Positions 8,463-17,566 of a stretch of DNA of 64,000 nucleotides are shown here, in pieces. The notes beneath the pieces are model-generated. The model had not been told where the DNA came from, did not search any database, and worked only from the letters and a program-made list of their open reading frames with translations. Origin of the DNA: Io17-Chloro-G2 sp965226915 (GTDB lineage Bacteria > Chloroflexota > Dehalococcoidia > Lucifugimonadales > UBA3495); NCBI GenBank assembly GCA_965226915.1, contig CBDDEJ010000008.1:744001-808000 (forward strand). Reading direction: 5' to 3'. A program made the translations under genes and the position numbers. Numbering within the stretch: the first letter of the stretch is position 1; each line of letters begins with the position of its first letter.

Positions 8463-8497
8463 TCTCTTCCTCCTTTAAGGGGGAAGGTTAGGATGGG
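8463..8497. repeat. dispersed repeat, CCTCCTTTAAGGGGGAAGG variant
   Basis: Contains CTTCCTCCTTTAAGGGGGAA followed by GGTTAGGATGGGGG. It is a looser relative of the repeats at 7288 and 11523, in the 235-bp gap between the FAH and LLM genes. Confidence 0.5.
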
Positions 8498-8637
8498 GGC
8501 GGATCCGTCATAAGCCAGGAGGGTCATAGCAGCCGGGGAGACAGCAGCATTTCGGATCCGGCGGCCCGCTGGCAATTGTAATCGCCCTCGCCAAGCAAGC
8601 CGCAGAGGTTTTTAAGCGTCCAGGGGTTTGGAGGAAC

Positions 8638-9795
8638 ATGAAATTCTACAGCTTTGACGAAACCACCTATCCTGGCATTCCCGATGAGATAGGTCCGGAA
8701 ACGCGCCAGACCAACAGGTTTTGTGACCCGGCTCTCGCTGCTCTAACCTATCAGGAGCACCTGGACGAGTGGGCCATGTGTGAAGATCTGGGGTATGACG
8801 GCGTCTTCGTCAACGAACATCACTTCACCTATTTCAACATCAACCCGTCTTGCACCGTGCTGGCGGCGGCGATCATCGCCCGCACAAAGACCATCAAGGT
8901 TGGCGTCATCGGCCACGTCCTTCCCCTGAGGCATCCCATCCAGACCGCGGAGGAGTTTGCCCAATTGGACATCTTGTCCGGAGGGAGGTTCATCGGCGGC
9001 ATCGTCCGGGGCGTGCCTCAGGAATACGTTTCCTATAACGTCGACCCTTTTAGCAGCCGGCAAAAGTTCGCCGAGTCGTACGAGATCCTCAAAAAGTGCC
9101 TCACTGAGGAGATATTCGACTTCAAGGGTGATTTCTACGACCTAAAAGCCGTATCGGTGTGGCCGAAACCTCTGCAAGACCCCCTGCCCATCTGGATGCC
9201 CGCCGGTTCAGCCGAGACAATCGAATTCGCCGCCGAACGCCACATACCCATCGCCAGGGTCTGGAACCCTACCGTGGTCTTTCAGGACGCATTTGAATAC
9301 TACAAAGAGGTGGCAAAGGAAAAGTTCGGGTGGGAGGCCGGCCCGGAACAATGCATCGGGTCTCGCTACATCCATGTGGCGGAAACAACCGAGCAGGCCA
9401 TCGAGGAGTGCCGCGAGGCGATGATGTACGTCCGCCGGTTGAGCACCTTCAGCCGTCCGGTGCAGGTGCCGGCCCCGGTGCCCGGACTGCAGACCGACCG
9501 CTCCTATGAATACCGGAAACGCTCGTCTGGCGCGGAGATGCCGGGCCCTGGCACGCCTTTTGAGAAACTGCGGGAGACTGGGTTCATTGTCTGCGGCGAC
9601 CCCGGCTACGTGGCCGACTGGCTGGCCAACGACATGCGGACGGCCGGGTATGGGCATTTCATGGGCATGTTCCGGATGGGCAAGATCGATCATGAAAACG
9701 TCATGAAGTCCAAAAAGCTCTTCGCAGAGCAGGTCATGCCGAAACTCAAGGATATCAACGTGTCTTCAAGTGTGCAGAAGGCGGCTGCTGGGTAG
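8638..9795 (+). CDS. LLM-class flavin-dependent oxidoreductase (385 residues)
   Basis: A bacterial-luciferase-like barrel. It opens MKFYSFDETTYPG, has FVNEHHFTYFNINPSC near residue 60 (the EHH motif of luciferase-type monooxygenases), then AEEFAQLDILSGGRFIGGIV and PLPIWMPAGS. The length and the EHH motif place it nearer the FMN-dependent alkanal/alkanesulfonate-type branch than the F420 branch. The ATG follows TTTGGAGGAAC. It is followed 142 bp later by an unrecognised beta-rich protein, possibly cotranscribed. Substrate cannot be stated. Confidence 0.9.
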   Translation: MKFYSFDETTYPGIPDEIGPETRQTNRFCDPALAALTYQEHLDEWAMCEDLGYDGVFVNEHHFTYFNINPSCTVLAAAIIARTKTIKVGVIGHVLPLRHPIQTAEEFAQLDILSGGRFIGGIVRGVPQEYVSYNVDPFSSRQKFAESYEILKKCLTEEIFDFKGDFYDLKAVSVWPKPLQDPLPIWMPAGSAETIEFAAERHIPIARVWNPTVVFQDAFEYYKEVAKEKFGWEAGPEQCIGSRYIHVAETTEQAIEECREAMMYVRRLSTFSRPVQVPAPVPGLQTDRSYEYRKRSSGAEMPGPGTPFEKLRETGFIVCGDPGYVADWLANDMRTAGYGHFMGMFRMGKIDHENVMKSKKLFAEQVMPKLKDINVSSSVQKAAAG

Positions 9796-9825
9796 GCTTG
9801 TATCACAAACTAGCTTGGGGATCGA

Positions 9826-9860
9826 ATAATTGTTCGACAAGCTCACCACGAACGGCTGGG
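9826..9860. repeat. dispersed repeat, TTCGACAAGCTCACCACGAACGG
   Basis: A copy of the family also seen at 4517-4562 and 10498-10560; the latter two flank the small gene at 9938 on both sides. Confidence 0.6.
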
Positions 9861-9937
9861 TGCGCCACTAACGCAAAAGGCTCACCGCGAACCTGAGCGA
9901 GTACGCCTGCCGTTCCTAAAGATTCAACAGGAGAAAC

Positions 9938-10441
9938 ATGACCCTTCCGCTGTATGACGAATTCAACTACACGCTGACCAGGGAATCGCCGGAGGGGGAG
10001 TTTCAGGATGCCGCCGATGGCCGGGTCACCGTGGGCTGGGATATGTTGTCTCCTCCGGCGGGTCCCGACGGCGTGCCCTACCAGATGATTTTTGTTGGAC
10101 CAACTTCCGAGCATCGGGGCTGCGCCGTGCGGCTGAACCTGGTTACTCGCGACGGTGTCCAGGCGCCCGATGACGCCGAAGTGATGCTGGAAACCTATTA
10201 CCGAACCGGCGAAGAGCGAACGGTGCTGTTCCAAGGCCTATACAAAGACTTCAAATCGGCGCCAGACCAACGTGCCGCCGAAGCCGCGGTTTCAATCCAG
10301 AAGCGGGCCGAGGCGGGCGAGGACTACGTCATCCGCCTTGGTGTTAGCGTACCCGAAGGCGGTCAGGTTCTGGATCCCGAGGCCGACGGCTCATATTTTG
10401 AACTGGAATGCGTAAAGCTTTGGTGGAACGAGACCGCGTGA
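9938..10441 (+). CDS. unrecognised 167-residue protein, probably beta-rich
   Basis: I do not recognise this protein. It is acidic, without signal peptide or membrane segment, and alternates short hydrophobic strands with turns (VTVGWDMLSPPAGPDG, YQMIFVGPTSEHRG, VLFQGLYKDF). It ends in ELECVKLWWNETA. ATG follows ACAGGAGAAAC. It lies directly after the 385-residue LLM gene, as the jelly-roll protein follows the other LLM gene at 2629. It may be an accessory protein of the oxidoreductase; that is inference from position only. Confidence 0.7.
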   Translation: MTLPLYDEFNYTLTRESPEGEFQDAADGRVTVGWDMLSPPAGPDGVPYQMIFVGPTSEHRGCAVRLNLVTRDGVQAPDDAEVMLETYYRTGEERTVLFQGLYKDFKSAPDQRAAEAAVSIQKRAEAGEDYVIRLGVSVPEGGQVLDPEADGSYFELECVKLWWNETA

Positions 10442-10497
10442 CCCACCCATGGGTCAACAGTCACATCAGAAACAGCCGCTGACAACATCCGCTCCAG

Positions 10498-10560
10498 GTG
10501 AGCTCGTCGAAGGGTCTCTCAGATGAAGAATGGTTCGATAGGTTCACCACGAACGGAGTT
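10498..10560. repeat. dispersed repeat, TTCGATAGGTTCACCACGAACGG type
   Basis: Contains AGCTCGTCGAAGGGTCTCTC and GGTTCGATAGGTTCACCACG. It is a longer member of the family at 9826 and 4517. Confidence 0.55.
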
Positions 10561-10617
10561 GGCGCTTTGAGTTTTAGAAAAAAGCTTAAATCAGCCTAAC
10601 GCAACGAAGGTGACCCC

Positions 10618-11472
10618 ATGGGCGCAGCCGATGGCTCTATCTTTACCCGGCATACTGCTTCCGTAGGCGGCTTTGACGTTTCGTACCTAAAGGGCGGGGC
10701 GGACGGCGATCTTGATCCGGTCCTCTATCTCCACGGCATGGGCGGCGCCGGCAAATGGGAAGCCTTCCACATGGCCCTGGGAACCACAACCATGACCTAC
10801 GTTCCCCAGTTGCCCGGCTGGCGGGAAGGCAAGGCGCCTGAGGGAATCACATCGGTGGAGGACTACACCCGGGTGGTGGTGGACTTGATTGACGCTCTTG
10901 ACCTGGAACGGGTGACCCTGGCCGGGCATTCGATAGGCGGATGGATTGCTCTCCAGTTGGCGGTGCGGCATCCGGAGCGGATATCCAGCCTGATCCTGTC
11001 CGATGTCATGGGGTTGGACGTGGCAAAAGCCCCGGCGTCGAAGTTAGGAGAATTCGACGAAGATGAATTCGCGACGGCGGTTTTCGGCAAGTTGGGCATG
11101 ATCGCCACGGCCGGGGCCTACGGATTTGGCGCTGAATGGGAGAACGTTCGCAAAGGCCCTGAATTTGAACGCCAATGGAAGGGCCGTGGGCTGGTGGCTG
11201 ATTTGATCAAGGACCGGTCCTCCGACCCTGACCTAACCAGCAAGCTGAGTGATGTTACCGCCAGCGCCCTGCTGGTTTGGGGCCGGCTTGACGGCATAGC
11301 TCCGATGGCCCACGGGGATGCCCTGAGAGCGGCCCTGCCCAACGCCAAGATGGATGTGATCGACCGTTGCGGCCATCTTCCAATGGCGGAAAAACCGGAA
11401 ACCTTTAGCCGCCTGTTGCGGAACTTTCTCTTGGGGTTAGAGGAAGAAATCCCCGACGTGGTGCGGATTTGA
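10618..11472 (+). CDS. alpha/beta hydrolase
   Basis: A 284-residue alpha/beta-hydrolase-fold protein. The oxyanion-hole motif is YLHGMGG (38-43), the nucleophile elbow is AGHSIGG with S105, the acid is D225 (WGRLDGIAP) and the base is H253 (CGHLPMAEKPE), so the triad is complete. The architecture matches C-C bond hydrolases and esterases of aromatic meta-cleavage routes, but the same arrangement occurs in many other hydrolases. ATG follows GAAGGTGACCCC. Neighbouring genes are VOC, SDR, LLM and FAH proteins, consistent with a catabolic role. Confidence 0.9.
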   Translation: MGAADGSIFTRHTASVGGFDVSYLKGGADGDLDPVLYLHGMGGAGKWEAFHMALGTTTMTYVPQLPGWREGKAPEGITSVEDYTRVVVDLIDALDLERVTLAGHSIGGWIALQLAVRHPERISSLILSDVMGLDVAKAPASKLGEFDEDEFATAVFGKLGMIATAGAYGFGAEWENVRKGPEFERQWKGRGLVADLIKDRSSDPDLTSKLSDVTASALLVWGRLDGIAPMAHGDALRAALPNAKMDVIDRCGHLPMAEKPETFSRLLRNFLLGLEEEIPDVVRI

Positions 11473-11522
11473 AGGATTTGACATCTGGCGTGCGCGCGAA
11501 TTGTGGGCGCGCGAAGTCGTTT

Positions 11523-11555
11523 CCCCTCCTTACGAAGGAGGGGATTAAGGGGAGG
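11523..11555. repeat. dispersed repeat, second copy of the 7288 type
   Basis: CCCCTCCTTACGAAGGAGGG then ATTAAGGGGAGG differs from 7288-7320 by about one base. It is followed by a further GGTCCCCTTCTAAAGGGGGA hairpin before the VOC gene. Confidence 0.7.
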
Positions 11556-11646
11556 TTTCTCGGGCCGGAGGACGACCCCCTGTGGTCCCCTTCTAAAGGG
11601 GGACGGGACCACTTTACTAAACCAACCAGATTCTAAGGAGGAAATC

Positions 11647-12042
11647 ATGGCCAGGATCAAGCATATTGCCATACGCACGCCGGACCCTGAGAAGACCGCC
11701 GCTTTCTACAAAAAGGTATTCGATCTGGAAGAGGTCGGCAAAGCCCGTACGGGAGTCTACCTCTCCGATGGTTACATCAACCTGGCGATTCTCAAGACCA
11801 GCGAAGGGAGCAACGGCGGTTCGCCCCGGGACGTGCCCGGTTACGCCGGCATCGACCACCTGGGATTCGTAGTGGATGATGTTGACGCCACGAGCAAGGT
11901 TTTGGAGGGCGAAGGCGCCAGCGCCATGGGCACGCTGGATCTGGGCCAAGCTCCGGGCGGCCATTCGTATTACGAGGTCAAATTCCGGGGACCCGACGAC
12001 CAGGTCATCGACATCACCGCCGCCGGTTGGGTGGGGACCTAG
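11647..12042 (+). CDS. VOC-superfamily protein
   Basis: A 131-residue vicinal-oxygen-chelate protein. Candidate ligands are H6 (RIKHIAIR), H71 (GIDHLGF) and D122 in GPDDQVIDIT, where most members have Glu. ATG at 11647 is chosen because TAAGGAGGAAATC precedes it; the frame stays open further upstream but crosses repeat sequence. It probably acts as a small dioxygenase, isomerase or binding protein; the substrate is unknown. It is a different subfamily from the VOC at 951. Confidence 0.85.
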   Translation: MARIKHIAIRTPDPEKTAAFYKKVFDLEEVGKARTGVYLSDGYINLAILKTSEGSNGGSPRDVPGYAGIDHLGFVVDDVDATSKVLEGEGASAMGTLDLGQAPGGHSYYEVKFRGPDDQVIDITAAGWVGT

Positions 12043-12168
12043 ATAATTCGGGGTTTTCGGGTGTTTGTAGAGGACGGTGGGAATCCCCCCAACTACCCCT
12101 TTAGAAGGGGTTCATTAGGCTGAATCGAGTCAAAAAGTAGTTCCGGGCAACCGGCTGGTGGAGGACGT

Positions 12169-12951
12169 ATGCAACTGGAAGGGAAAACGGCGTTGATCAC
12201 CGGCGGCGCCAGGGGGATTGGCCGCGCCATCGCCCTGGCTTATGCCCGGGAGGGGGCCGACGTGGCGGTGGTGTCCCGCACCGCGTCTGAATTGGACGAA
12301 GTAGCCGGCCAGATCCGGGCGGTGGGCCGGAACGGCCTGGGAATCAAGGCTGATCTCACAATCAGCGGCGATGCGGTCCGGTCGGTGAAAGAAGCGATCG
12401 AAGGACTGGGCAAGGTGGATATCCTGGTCAACAACGCCGGCGGCTACCGGTTGTTCACCAACGATCTGTCCCACCAGGTAAACGTTGCGGATATCACCGA
12501 AGAAGAATGGCAAACGGTGATGCACTCCAATGTAACGACCACATTTCTTTCCTGCAAGGCGGTGCTTCCCCATATGATGGAGCGGGGAAGCGGCGGGATC
12601 ATAAACCTGACTTCCCGCAACGTGGCCCGAAAGGGAAGAGCAGGCGCCGCCGCCTACAGCGCCGCCAAGGCTGCGGTGGAGCGGTTGGGTGAGTCCATGG
12701 CCGAAGAGTTATCGGGATACGGGATTGCCGTCAATTCGCTGGATCCTGGTTGGGTTTTGACCAGGCCCAACGACGACTACGATGACGAGATTCACAAGCG
12801 TATGCGCCTGCCGGATGATATTGCCGAGGTTGCCGTATATTTAGCTCTCCAAACTCCCGAAACGTTAACCGGGGAAATGGTAGCCGCGCCTGATTTCGAC
12901 CAGGAGCACAGCATCCAGCGGCCCTCAGCCTACGAGCGGCTGCACGCCTAG
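12169..12951 (+). CDS. short-chain dehydrogenase/reductase (SDR)
   Basis: A 260-residue classical SDR. It has the nucleotide-binding TGGARGIG (11-18), NNAGG (88-92), and the catalytic AAYSAAKAA with Y163 and K167, with S149 in LTSRN near the usual serine place. The C-terminal half (SLDPGWVLTRP) forms the substrate lid. Cofactor preference is not clear. It follows the VOC gene by 126 bp and converges with the MFS gene on the other strand. Confidence 0.9.
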   Translation: MQLEGKTALITGGARGIGRAIALAYAREGADVAVVSRTASELDEVAGQIRAVGRNGLGIKADLTISGDAVRSVKEAIEGLGKVDILVNNAGGYRLFTNDLSHQVNVADITEEEWQTVMHSNVTTTFLSCKAVLPHMMERGSGGIINLTSRNVARKGRAGAAAYSAAKAAVERLGESMAEELSGYGIAVNSLDPGWVLTRPNDDYDDEIHKRMRLPDDIAEVAVYLALQTPETLTGEMVAAPDFDQEHSIQRPSAYERLHA

Positions 12952-12987
12952 GAAATTCAGCAAAACCGGCTGATGCCGGATGAACTG

Positions 12988-14508
12988 TTAATCCCCTGGG
13001 TGACGGACGGTGTCGTTCCCCTCGGTTTCTCCGTCAACTGCCTTCCCCACCGCCGCTGTCTCCTGCGAAGCTGGCGGCTTGCTCCCTTTGATCGCGGAGA
13101 TGGCCATGGCGGCCAGTAGCAGGCAGGCCATGACTGTATAGGCGTGGCGCAATCCTGCGGTAAAGGCTTGTGCTCCTTCAACACCCCGCACCGCATCAAG
13201 ACTTGGCTCGAACCCGCTCCCGGCCATCGTGGCGGTGACTATGACCGTGGCCATGGCGACGCTGGTGACGTTGGCGCCATTTCTGACCAGGTTCAAAAAC
13301 GAAAGGATGACCCCAAACCGTTCCCTCGCCACAGCGCTTAGGATGGAACTGGCGTTGGGGGAATAAAAGGTCCCCATACCGATGCTCTGCAAGATCAACG
13401 CCCCCATTACCATGAACCAGGGAGAAGTCACCGTGATTTGGGATAGGATGGCCAGGCCGGCGGCTGAGCAGACCAACCCTCCCACGGTGAACCTTCGCCA
13501 CCCGAACCGGTCGGACAAACGGCCGCTGATGGGCCCCAGTAACGCAATGCAGACGGCTGCGGGAACCACGAAAAGGCCGGCCTTTTCCGGGCTGTAGCCA
13601 AACACCCTTTGCAGATAAAAAGGAGTTAGGAACAAAACGGCGGATCCGCCCAGAAAAGTAAGGAACGCGGCGGAAACCCCCAGTGAGAAATTTCGTTGCC
13701 GGAACAATCTCAGTTCAAGCAACGGTTCAGTTACCTTGAGTTCCCACCATATGAACCCGCCCAGCAGTGCGACGAAGGCGGCGCCGGCCGCCAATATGGG
13801 GGCCGAACCCCACCCCGCCTTTTGTCCGTTTGTGATGGCCACAATCAGGAAGAGTAATACGCCGGAGGAAAGGGCTGCGCCGATCCAGTCGAATTTTTTG
13901 CCGGAATCGCCAGCGGTGTTGTCGCCGGTCCGCTCCTTGTCCAGCATGGCAAGCGAGGCTATTACTCCGATCAGCCCCAGGGGGACATTGATGAAAAAAA
14001 CCCAGCGCCAACCAAGAGACCCTACTACGAGCCCGCCGACCATGGGCCCAGCAACGGCGCCTACGCCCACCACGGTCATGACCATCCCTATGGCTTTGCC
14101 CCGCTCTCCCTCGGGAAAGGTGGCGGTGATGATGGCCATGCCGGTGCCTTGGTTCATAGCGGCGCCGCACCCCTGGATGACCCGCGCCAAGATCAGGACC
14201 GGCAGGGTTTGGGCCGCTCCCGCCAATCCGGCCGCAAGGGCAAAGATGATGCTCCCCAAAATATAGACCTTGGTCCGTCCTACGATGTCTGCCAGACGGC
14301 CCATGGGTAAGAGGAGGGAACTGATGGTCAGGGCATATCCAATGACGATCCACTGGATGGTTGGCAGGCCGGCGCCGAACTGGCGGGCCACCGAAGGCAG
14401 GGCGATGTTGACGCTGCCGTGGTCAACCACGGAGGCGAACATACCGATGGAAATTGCGCCGAAGGCCCAATACCGGTAATTAGCGCCGCGTTTCACGGCT
14501 GCGAGCAT
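12988..14508 (-). CDS. MFS transporter, DHA2 (14-TM) drug exporter type
   Basis: A 506-residue membrane protein with about 14 hydrophobic helices. Marks are SVDHGSVNIALPSVARQFG in helix 1 (the DHA2 pattern usually has D in this helix), GRLADIVGRTKVYILG (motif A) after helix 2, and VVGVGAVAGPMVGGLVVG (motif C, antiporter) in helix 5. The family exports drugs, dyes or other small organic molecules using the proton gradient. It stands alone on the minus strand between the SDR gene and the divergent rel gene, so its own promoter probably lies in 14509-14683. Confidence 0.9.
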   Translation of the reverse strand: MLAAVKRGANYRYWAFGAISIGMFASVVDHGSVNIALPSVARQFGAGLPTIQWIVIGYALTISSLLLPMGRLADIVGRTKVYILGSIIFALAAGLAGAAQTLPVLILARVIQGCGAAMNQGTGMAIITATFPEGERGKAIGMVMTVVGVGAVAGPMVGGLVVGSLGWRWVFFINVPLGLIGVIASLAMLDKERTGDNTAGDSGKKFDWIGAALSSGVLLFLIVAITNGQKAGWGSAPILAAGAAFVALLGGFIWWELKVTEPLLELRLFRQRNFSLGVSAAFLTFLGGSAVLFLTPFYLQRVFGYSPEKAGLFVVPAAVCIALLGPISGRLSDRFGWRRFTVGGLVCSAAGLAILSQITVTSPWFMVMGALILQSIGMGTFYSPNASSILSAVARERFGVILSFLNLVRNGANVTSVAMATVIVTATMAGSGFEPSLDAVRGVEGAQAFTAGLRHAYTVMACLLLAAMAISAIKGSKPPASQETAAVGKAVDGETEGNDTVRHPGD

Positions 14509-14683
14509 CGACTCATGCCTATCGGTTGTTTACAGAAATAAATCGCTAACATAAATGCCTGGTGAAATGCGCCCAGCGCCCAAATGCCGCAGGCCCTGAG
14601 GATGCGACGCTGCGAATTCTAACACCAATGGACGGGTTGACCATCTGGACAACGGAGCGCCGGGGTATTATCATCGAAATCTA

Positions 14684-16909
14684 TTGGTGCAATTAAACGG
14701 GGTAGCCTCAGCCGAAGCGAAGACGCTGATTGACCGGGTTTCCAGCTACCTGCCCAAGGAATCCACGGAGCTGGTGGCCGGGGCGTACGCTTACGCCGAT
14801 GAATGCCACCAAGGCCAAACCCGCAAATCTGGCGAACCCTACATCGCCCATCCCCTGGAAACCGCCCTCTTTCTCGCTGAACTCAGCTTAGATTCCAACA
14901 CCATCATCGCTGCTTTGCTGCACGATGTGGTCGAGGATTGCGGCGTGACATTGCAAGAGGTGGAAGAACGGTATGGCGCCGAAGTGGCCACCCTGGTCGA
15001 TGGCGTCACCAAACTCACAAAGCTAAATTCCCGGTTCAACGACCCCAACGATCATTCCTTTGCTCTCGCCGACGACCCGGACCCCCTTTACGCGGAAAGC
15101 CTGCGCAAGATGTTGGTCGCCATGGCTGAAGACGTACGAGTAGTCCTAATCAAGCTGGCCGACCGTTTGCACAACATGCGGACCCTTGACGCCCTCCCGC
15201 CGGAAAAACGCCGCCGCATCGCCCAAGAGACCTTGGACATATATTCGCCCTTAGCCCACCGGCTGGGTATCTGGGAGATCAAGTGGCGCCTGGACGACCT
15301 GGCATTTCAGCATTTGGACAACGAAAAGTACAAAGAAATCGCCAATATGCTGGCGGCCAAACGGGAAGAGCGGGAGAATTACGTTGAGAATGTCGCCACC
15401 ACGCTTCGGGGTGAGATGGCGAGATACCACGTGGCCGCGGAAGTAGCCGGGCGGCCCAAGGGCATCTACAGCACCCACCTGAAGATCCAAAAATACGCCA
15501 CCCAAGGCAAGGAACTTCGGGACATCTACGACCTTTACGCGCTGCGGGTGTTGGTTGAGAGCAATGAAGACTGCTACAAAGCCCTGGGCGTAATACACCA
15601 GTTGTGGCATCCGATTTCCGGCCAGTTCGACGATTATATCGCCAACCCCAAAGAAAACATGTATCAGGCCCTGCATACAACTGTTGTTTGCGAGGGCGGA
15701 AATTCCCTGGAAGTACAGATAAAGACCTACGAGATGCATCAGATCTCGGAATACGGCGTGGCGGCCCACTGGCGGTACAAAGAGGGAAAAAAGGGAGATC
15801 TGCACTTCGACGAAAAGATGACTTGGCTGCGGCAACTTCTGGATTGGCAGCGGGAAGTAGCGGGGACGGACGAGTTCATAGAGTCGGTAAAGCAGGACAT
15901 CTTCCATGACCAGGTGTTTGTTTACACGCCGAAAGGCGATATCGCTGAACTGACTTCCGGTTCCACCCCCATCGACTTTGCTTACAAGATTCACACAGAG
16001 ATGGGCCATCGCTGCATCGGCGCCAAGGTGAACGGCCGGCTGGTGTCTTTGGACACAGCACTGCAAAATGGCGACACCGTGGAAATCATGGTATCCAAGG
16101 CTGAGCGCGGCCCCAGCTTGGATTGGCTCAACCCCAACCGCGGTTACGTCCGTTCGGCCGGCGCCCGCCAAAGGGTCCGGCAATGGTTCCGCAGGCAGGC
16201 CAGGGGCGCCAACATAACCCGCGGCCGGGAATCGCTCAAGCGAGAGCTTCGACGAATCAACCAGCACTTGGAAGATTCCGAGATTCTGGCCATCTGTAAA
16301 TATGACAACATAGATGACTTCCTGGCCGATCTTGGCTCCGGCGGAATCACCGAAAGCCAGGTGGCCCACCGGCTGGCCCAGGCCCGGCAAGAGACGGAGC
16401 CGGCGCTAGAACATCCCAAGCCCAACGTTCCCCTTTCCAGCCCCAGTTCCGGCGTTACGGTTCTGGGAGTGGGTGACCTGCTTATTCGTATGGCTCAGTG
16501 CTGCAATCCAATTCCCGGCGAGCCGATTCTTGGATATATCACACGTTCGCGGGGAGTATCGGTCCATAAGAAAAACTGCTCCAGTTTGAAAAACGAAGAC
16601 GAACGGGAGCGCATCGTGCAGGTGGATTGGGGCCAGACCCAGGACCTGTATCCCACTCGAATCATGATGAAGGCGTACGACCGGGTTGGGCTCCTGCGGG
16701 ACATCGCCGGACAGCTTTCCGAAGAGCACGTAAATATAGCCTCGGTCATCACAAAAGAACTAGCCGACGGTTCGGTTACGGTGGAGTTGACCGTCCACAC
16801 CACCGGGCTGGACCAACTGGGCAAGGTATTCGCCAAGCTTGAAGGCGTTAGCGGCGTCACCTCTGTCTACCGCGAAGGGTCCAGCATCTCTTCCTCAGTC
16901 CCCGCTTAA
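14684..16909 (+). CDS. rel: bifunctional (p)ppGpp synthetase/hydrolase, RelA/SpoT family
   Basis: A 741-residue long-form RSH enzyme that makes and breaks the stringent-response alarmone. The HD hydrolase domain (about 40-190) has HPLETALFLAEL and ALLHDVVEDCG with HD intact. The synthetase domain (about 240-355) has GRPKGIYSTHLKI, RDIYDLYALRVLV and ENMYQALHTTVV. The TGS domain is at about 400-460 (VFVYTPKGDIAELTSGSTP), a zinc-finger/RRM-like part carries CCNPIPGEPI, and the ACT domain is at about 660-735 (DRVGLLRDIAGQLSE). The start codon is TTG at 14684 or GTG at 14687; no strong ribosome binding site distinguishes them. Both catalytic halves look complete. Confidence 0.95.
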   Translation: MVQLNGVASAEAKTLIDRVSSYLPKESTELVAGAYAYADECHQGQTRKSGEPYIAHPLETALFLAELSLDSNTIIAALLHDVVEDCGVTLQEVEERYGAEVATLVDGVTKLTKLNSRFNDPNDHSFALADDPDPLYAESLRKMLVAMAEDVRVVLIKLADRLHNMRTLDALPPEKRRRIAQETLDIYSPLAHRLGIWEIKWRLDDLAFQHLDNEKYKEIANMLAAKREERENYVENVATTLRGEMARYHVAAEVAGRPKGIYSTHLKIQKYATQGKELRDIYDLYALRVLVESNEDCYKALGVIHQLWHPISGQFDDYIANPKENMYQALHTTVVCEGGNSLEVQIKTYEMHQISEYGVAAHWRYKEGKKGDLHFDEKMTWLRQLLDWQREVAGTDEFIESVKQDIFHDQVFVYTPKGDIAELTSGSTPIDFAYKIHTEMGHRCIGAKVNGRLVSLDTALQNGDTVEIMVSKAERGPSLDWLNPNRGYVRSAGARQRVRQWFRRQARGANITRGRESLKRELRRINQHLEDSEILAICKYDNIDDFLADLGSGGITESQVAHRLAQARQETEPALEHPKPNVPLSSPSSGVTVLGVGDLLIRMAQCCNPIPGEPILGYITRSRGVSVHKKNCSSLKNEDERERIVQVDWGQTQDLYPTRIMMKAYDRVGLLRDIAGQLSEEHVNIASVITKELADGSVTVELTVHTTGLDQLGKVFAKLEGVSGVTSVYREGSSISSSVPA

Positions 16910-17003
16910 ACTAGATTTCTCGGCGGCTTCTCTCGTTCGATTTCCTAGTGCCGCGCGTCCCGGCGTCCGTATTCCTGTCAGGCTTTGGCTCCCACAGCAT
17001 GAC

Positions 17004-17072
17004 CCCCAGGATTGATTCCCCAGATTGATTCCCCAGGATTGATTCGCCAGGATTGATTCGCCCGGGTTGATT
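17004..17072 (+). repeat. five tandem copies of a 14-bp unit upstream of the Rid gene
   Basis: Units are CCCCAGGATTGATT, CCCCAGATTGATT (one base short), CCCCAGGATTGATT, CGCCAGGATTGATT and CGCCCGGGTTGATT. They end 97 bp before the start codon of the Rid-family gene. Regular spacing of 14 bp would place repeats at uneven faces of the helix; a binding array or simple slippage product are both possible. Confidence 0.85.
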
Positions 17073-17168
17073 TAGAAGTTTTGACTCAAATGGCGCCGGT
17101 GTTGTTATAATCAGCGGGTTCCGGCGGCCATTGAAATTTTAATCCAGTTTAATTTGGAGGCTTCAGTC

Positions 17169-17555
17169 ATGGTACAGAGAAAGCCGATCATCCCCCCGGG
17201 AGCTCGCCCCAATCCCGCCCTATCCCCAGGCATACAAGTGGGCGACACGCTGTACGTGTCGGGTCACGTGGCGGTGGATGATTCGGGAAATGTGGTGGGC
17301 GAAGGTGATTGCGAAGCCCAAACCAGGCAGGTCATGGCCAACATTCAGGCGGTGGTCAAAGCCGTGGGCGGGAGCATGGAAAACGTGATAAAGATCACTT
17401 GCTTTCTCACCGACGTGGCCAATTACCCGGCCTATAGCAAAGTGCGGGCCGAGACTTTCCCCAGCAACCCGCCGGCCAGCTCCACGGTCATCGTGGCCGG
17501 GTTGGTGAGGCCGGAGCTGCTGGTGGAGGTGGAAGCGGTGGTGCACCTGCTCTGA
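17169..17555 (+). CDS. Rid (YjgF/YER057c/UK114) family protein lacking the RidA arginine
   Basis: A 128-residue chorismate-mutase-like fold protein. Family marks are LYVSGHVAVDDSGN, QVMANIQAVVKAVG and ENVIKITCFLTD. In true RidA the sequence PARSxV carries the arginine that binds 2-imino acid substrates; here it reads PPASSTV, with S104 in that place, while the Glu of VEVEAVV (E122) remains. This places it among Rid subfamilies not expected to be classical imine deaminases. ATG at 17169 follows TTGGAGGCTTCAGTC. Confidence 0.88.
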   Translation: MVQRKPIIPPGARPNPALSPGIQVGDTLYVSGHVAVDDSGNVVGEGDCEAQTRQVMANIQAVVKAVGGSMENVIKITCFLTDVANYPAYSKVRAETFPSNPPASSTVIVAGLVRPELLVEVEAVVHLL

Positions 17556-17566
17556 GCCGGACGGCT

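Noticed and set aside
15251..16390. A 379-codon open frame antisense to rel
   Set aside because: Rel is unambiguous on the plus strand with all domains in order; the antisense frame is composition-driven.
17004..17072. Tandem 14-bp units as a CRISPR array
   Set aside because: Units are adjacent with no spacers and no cas genes are present.
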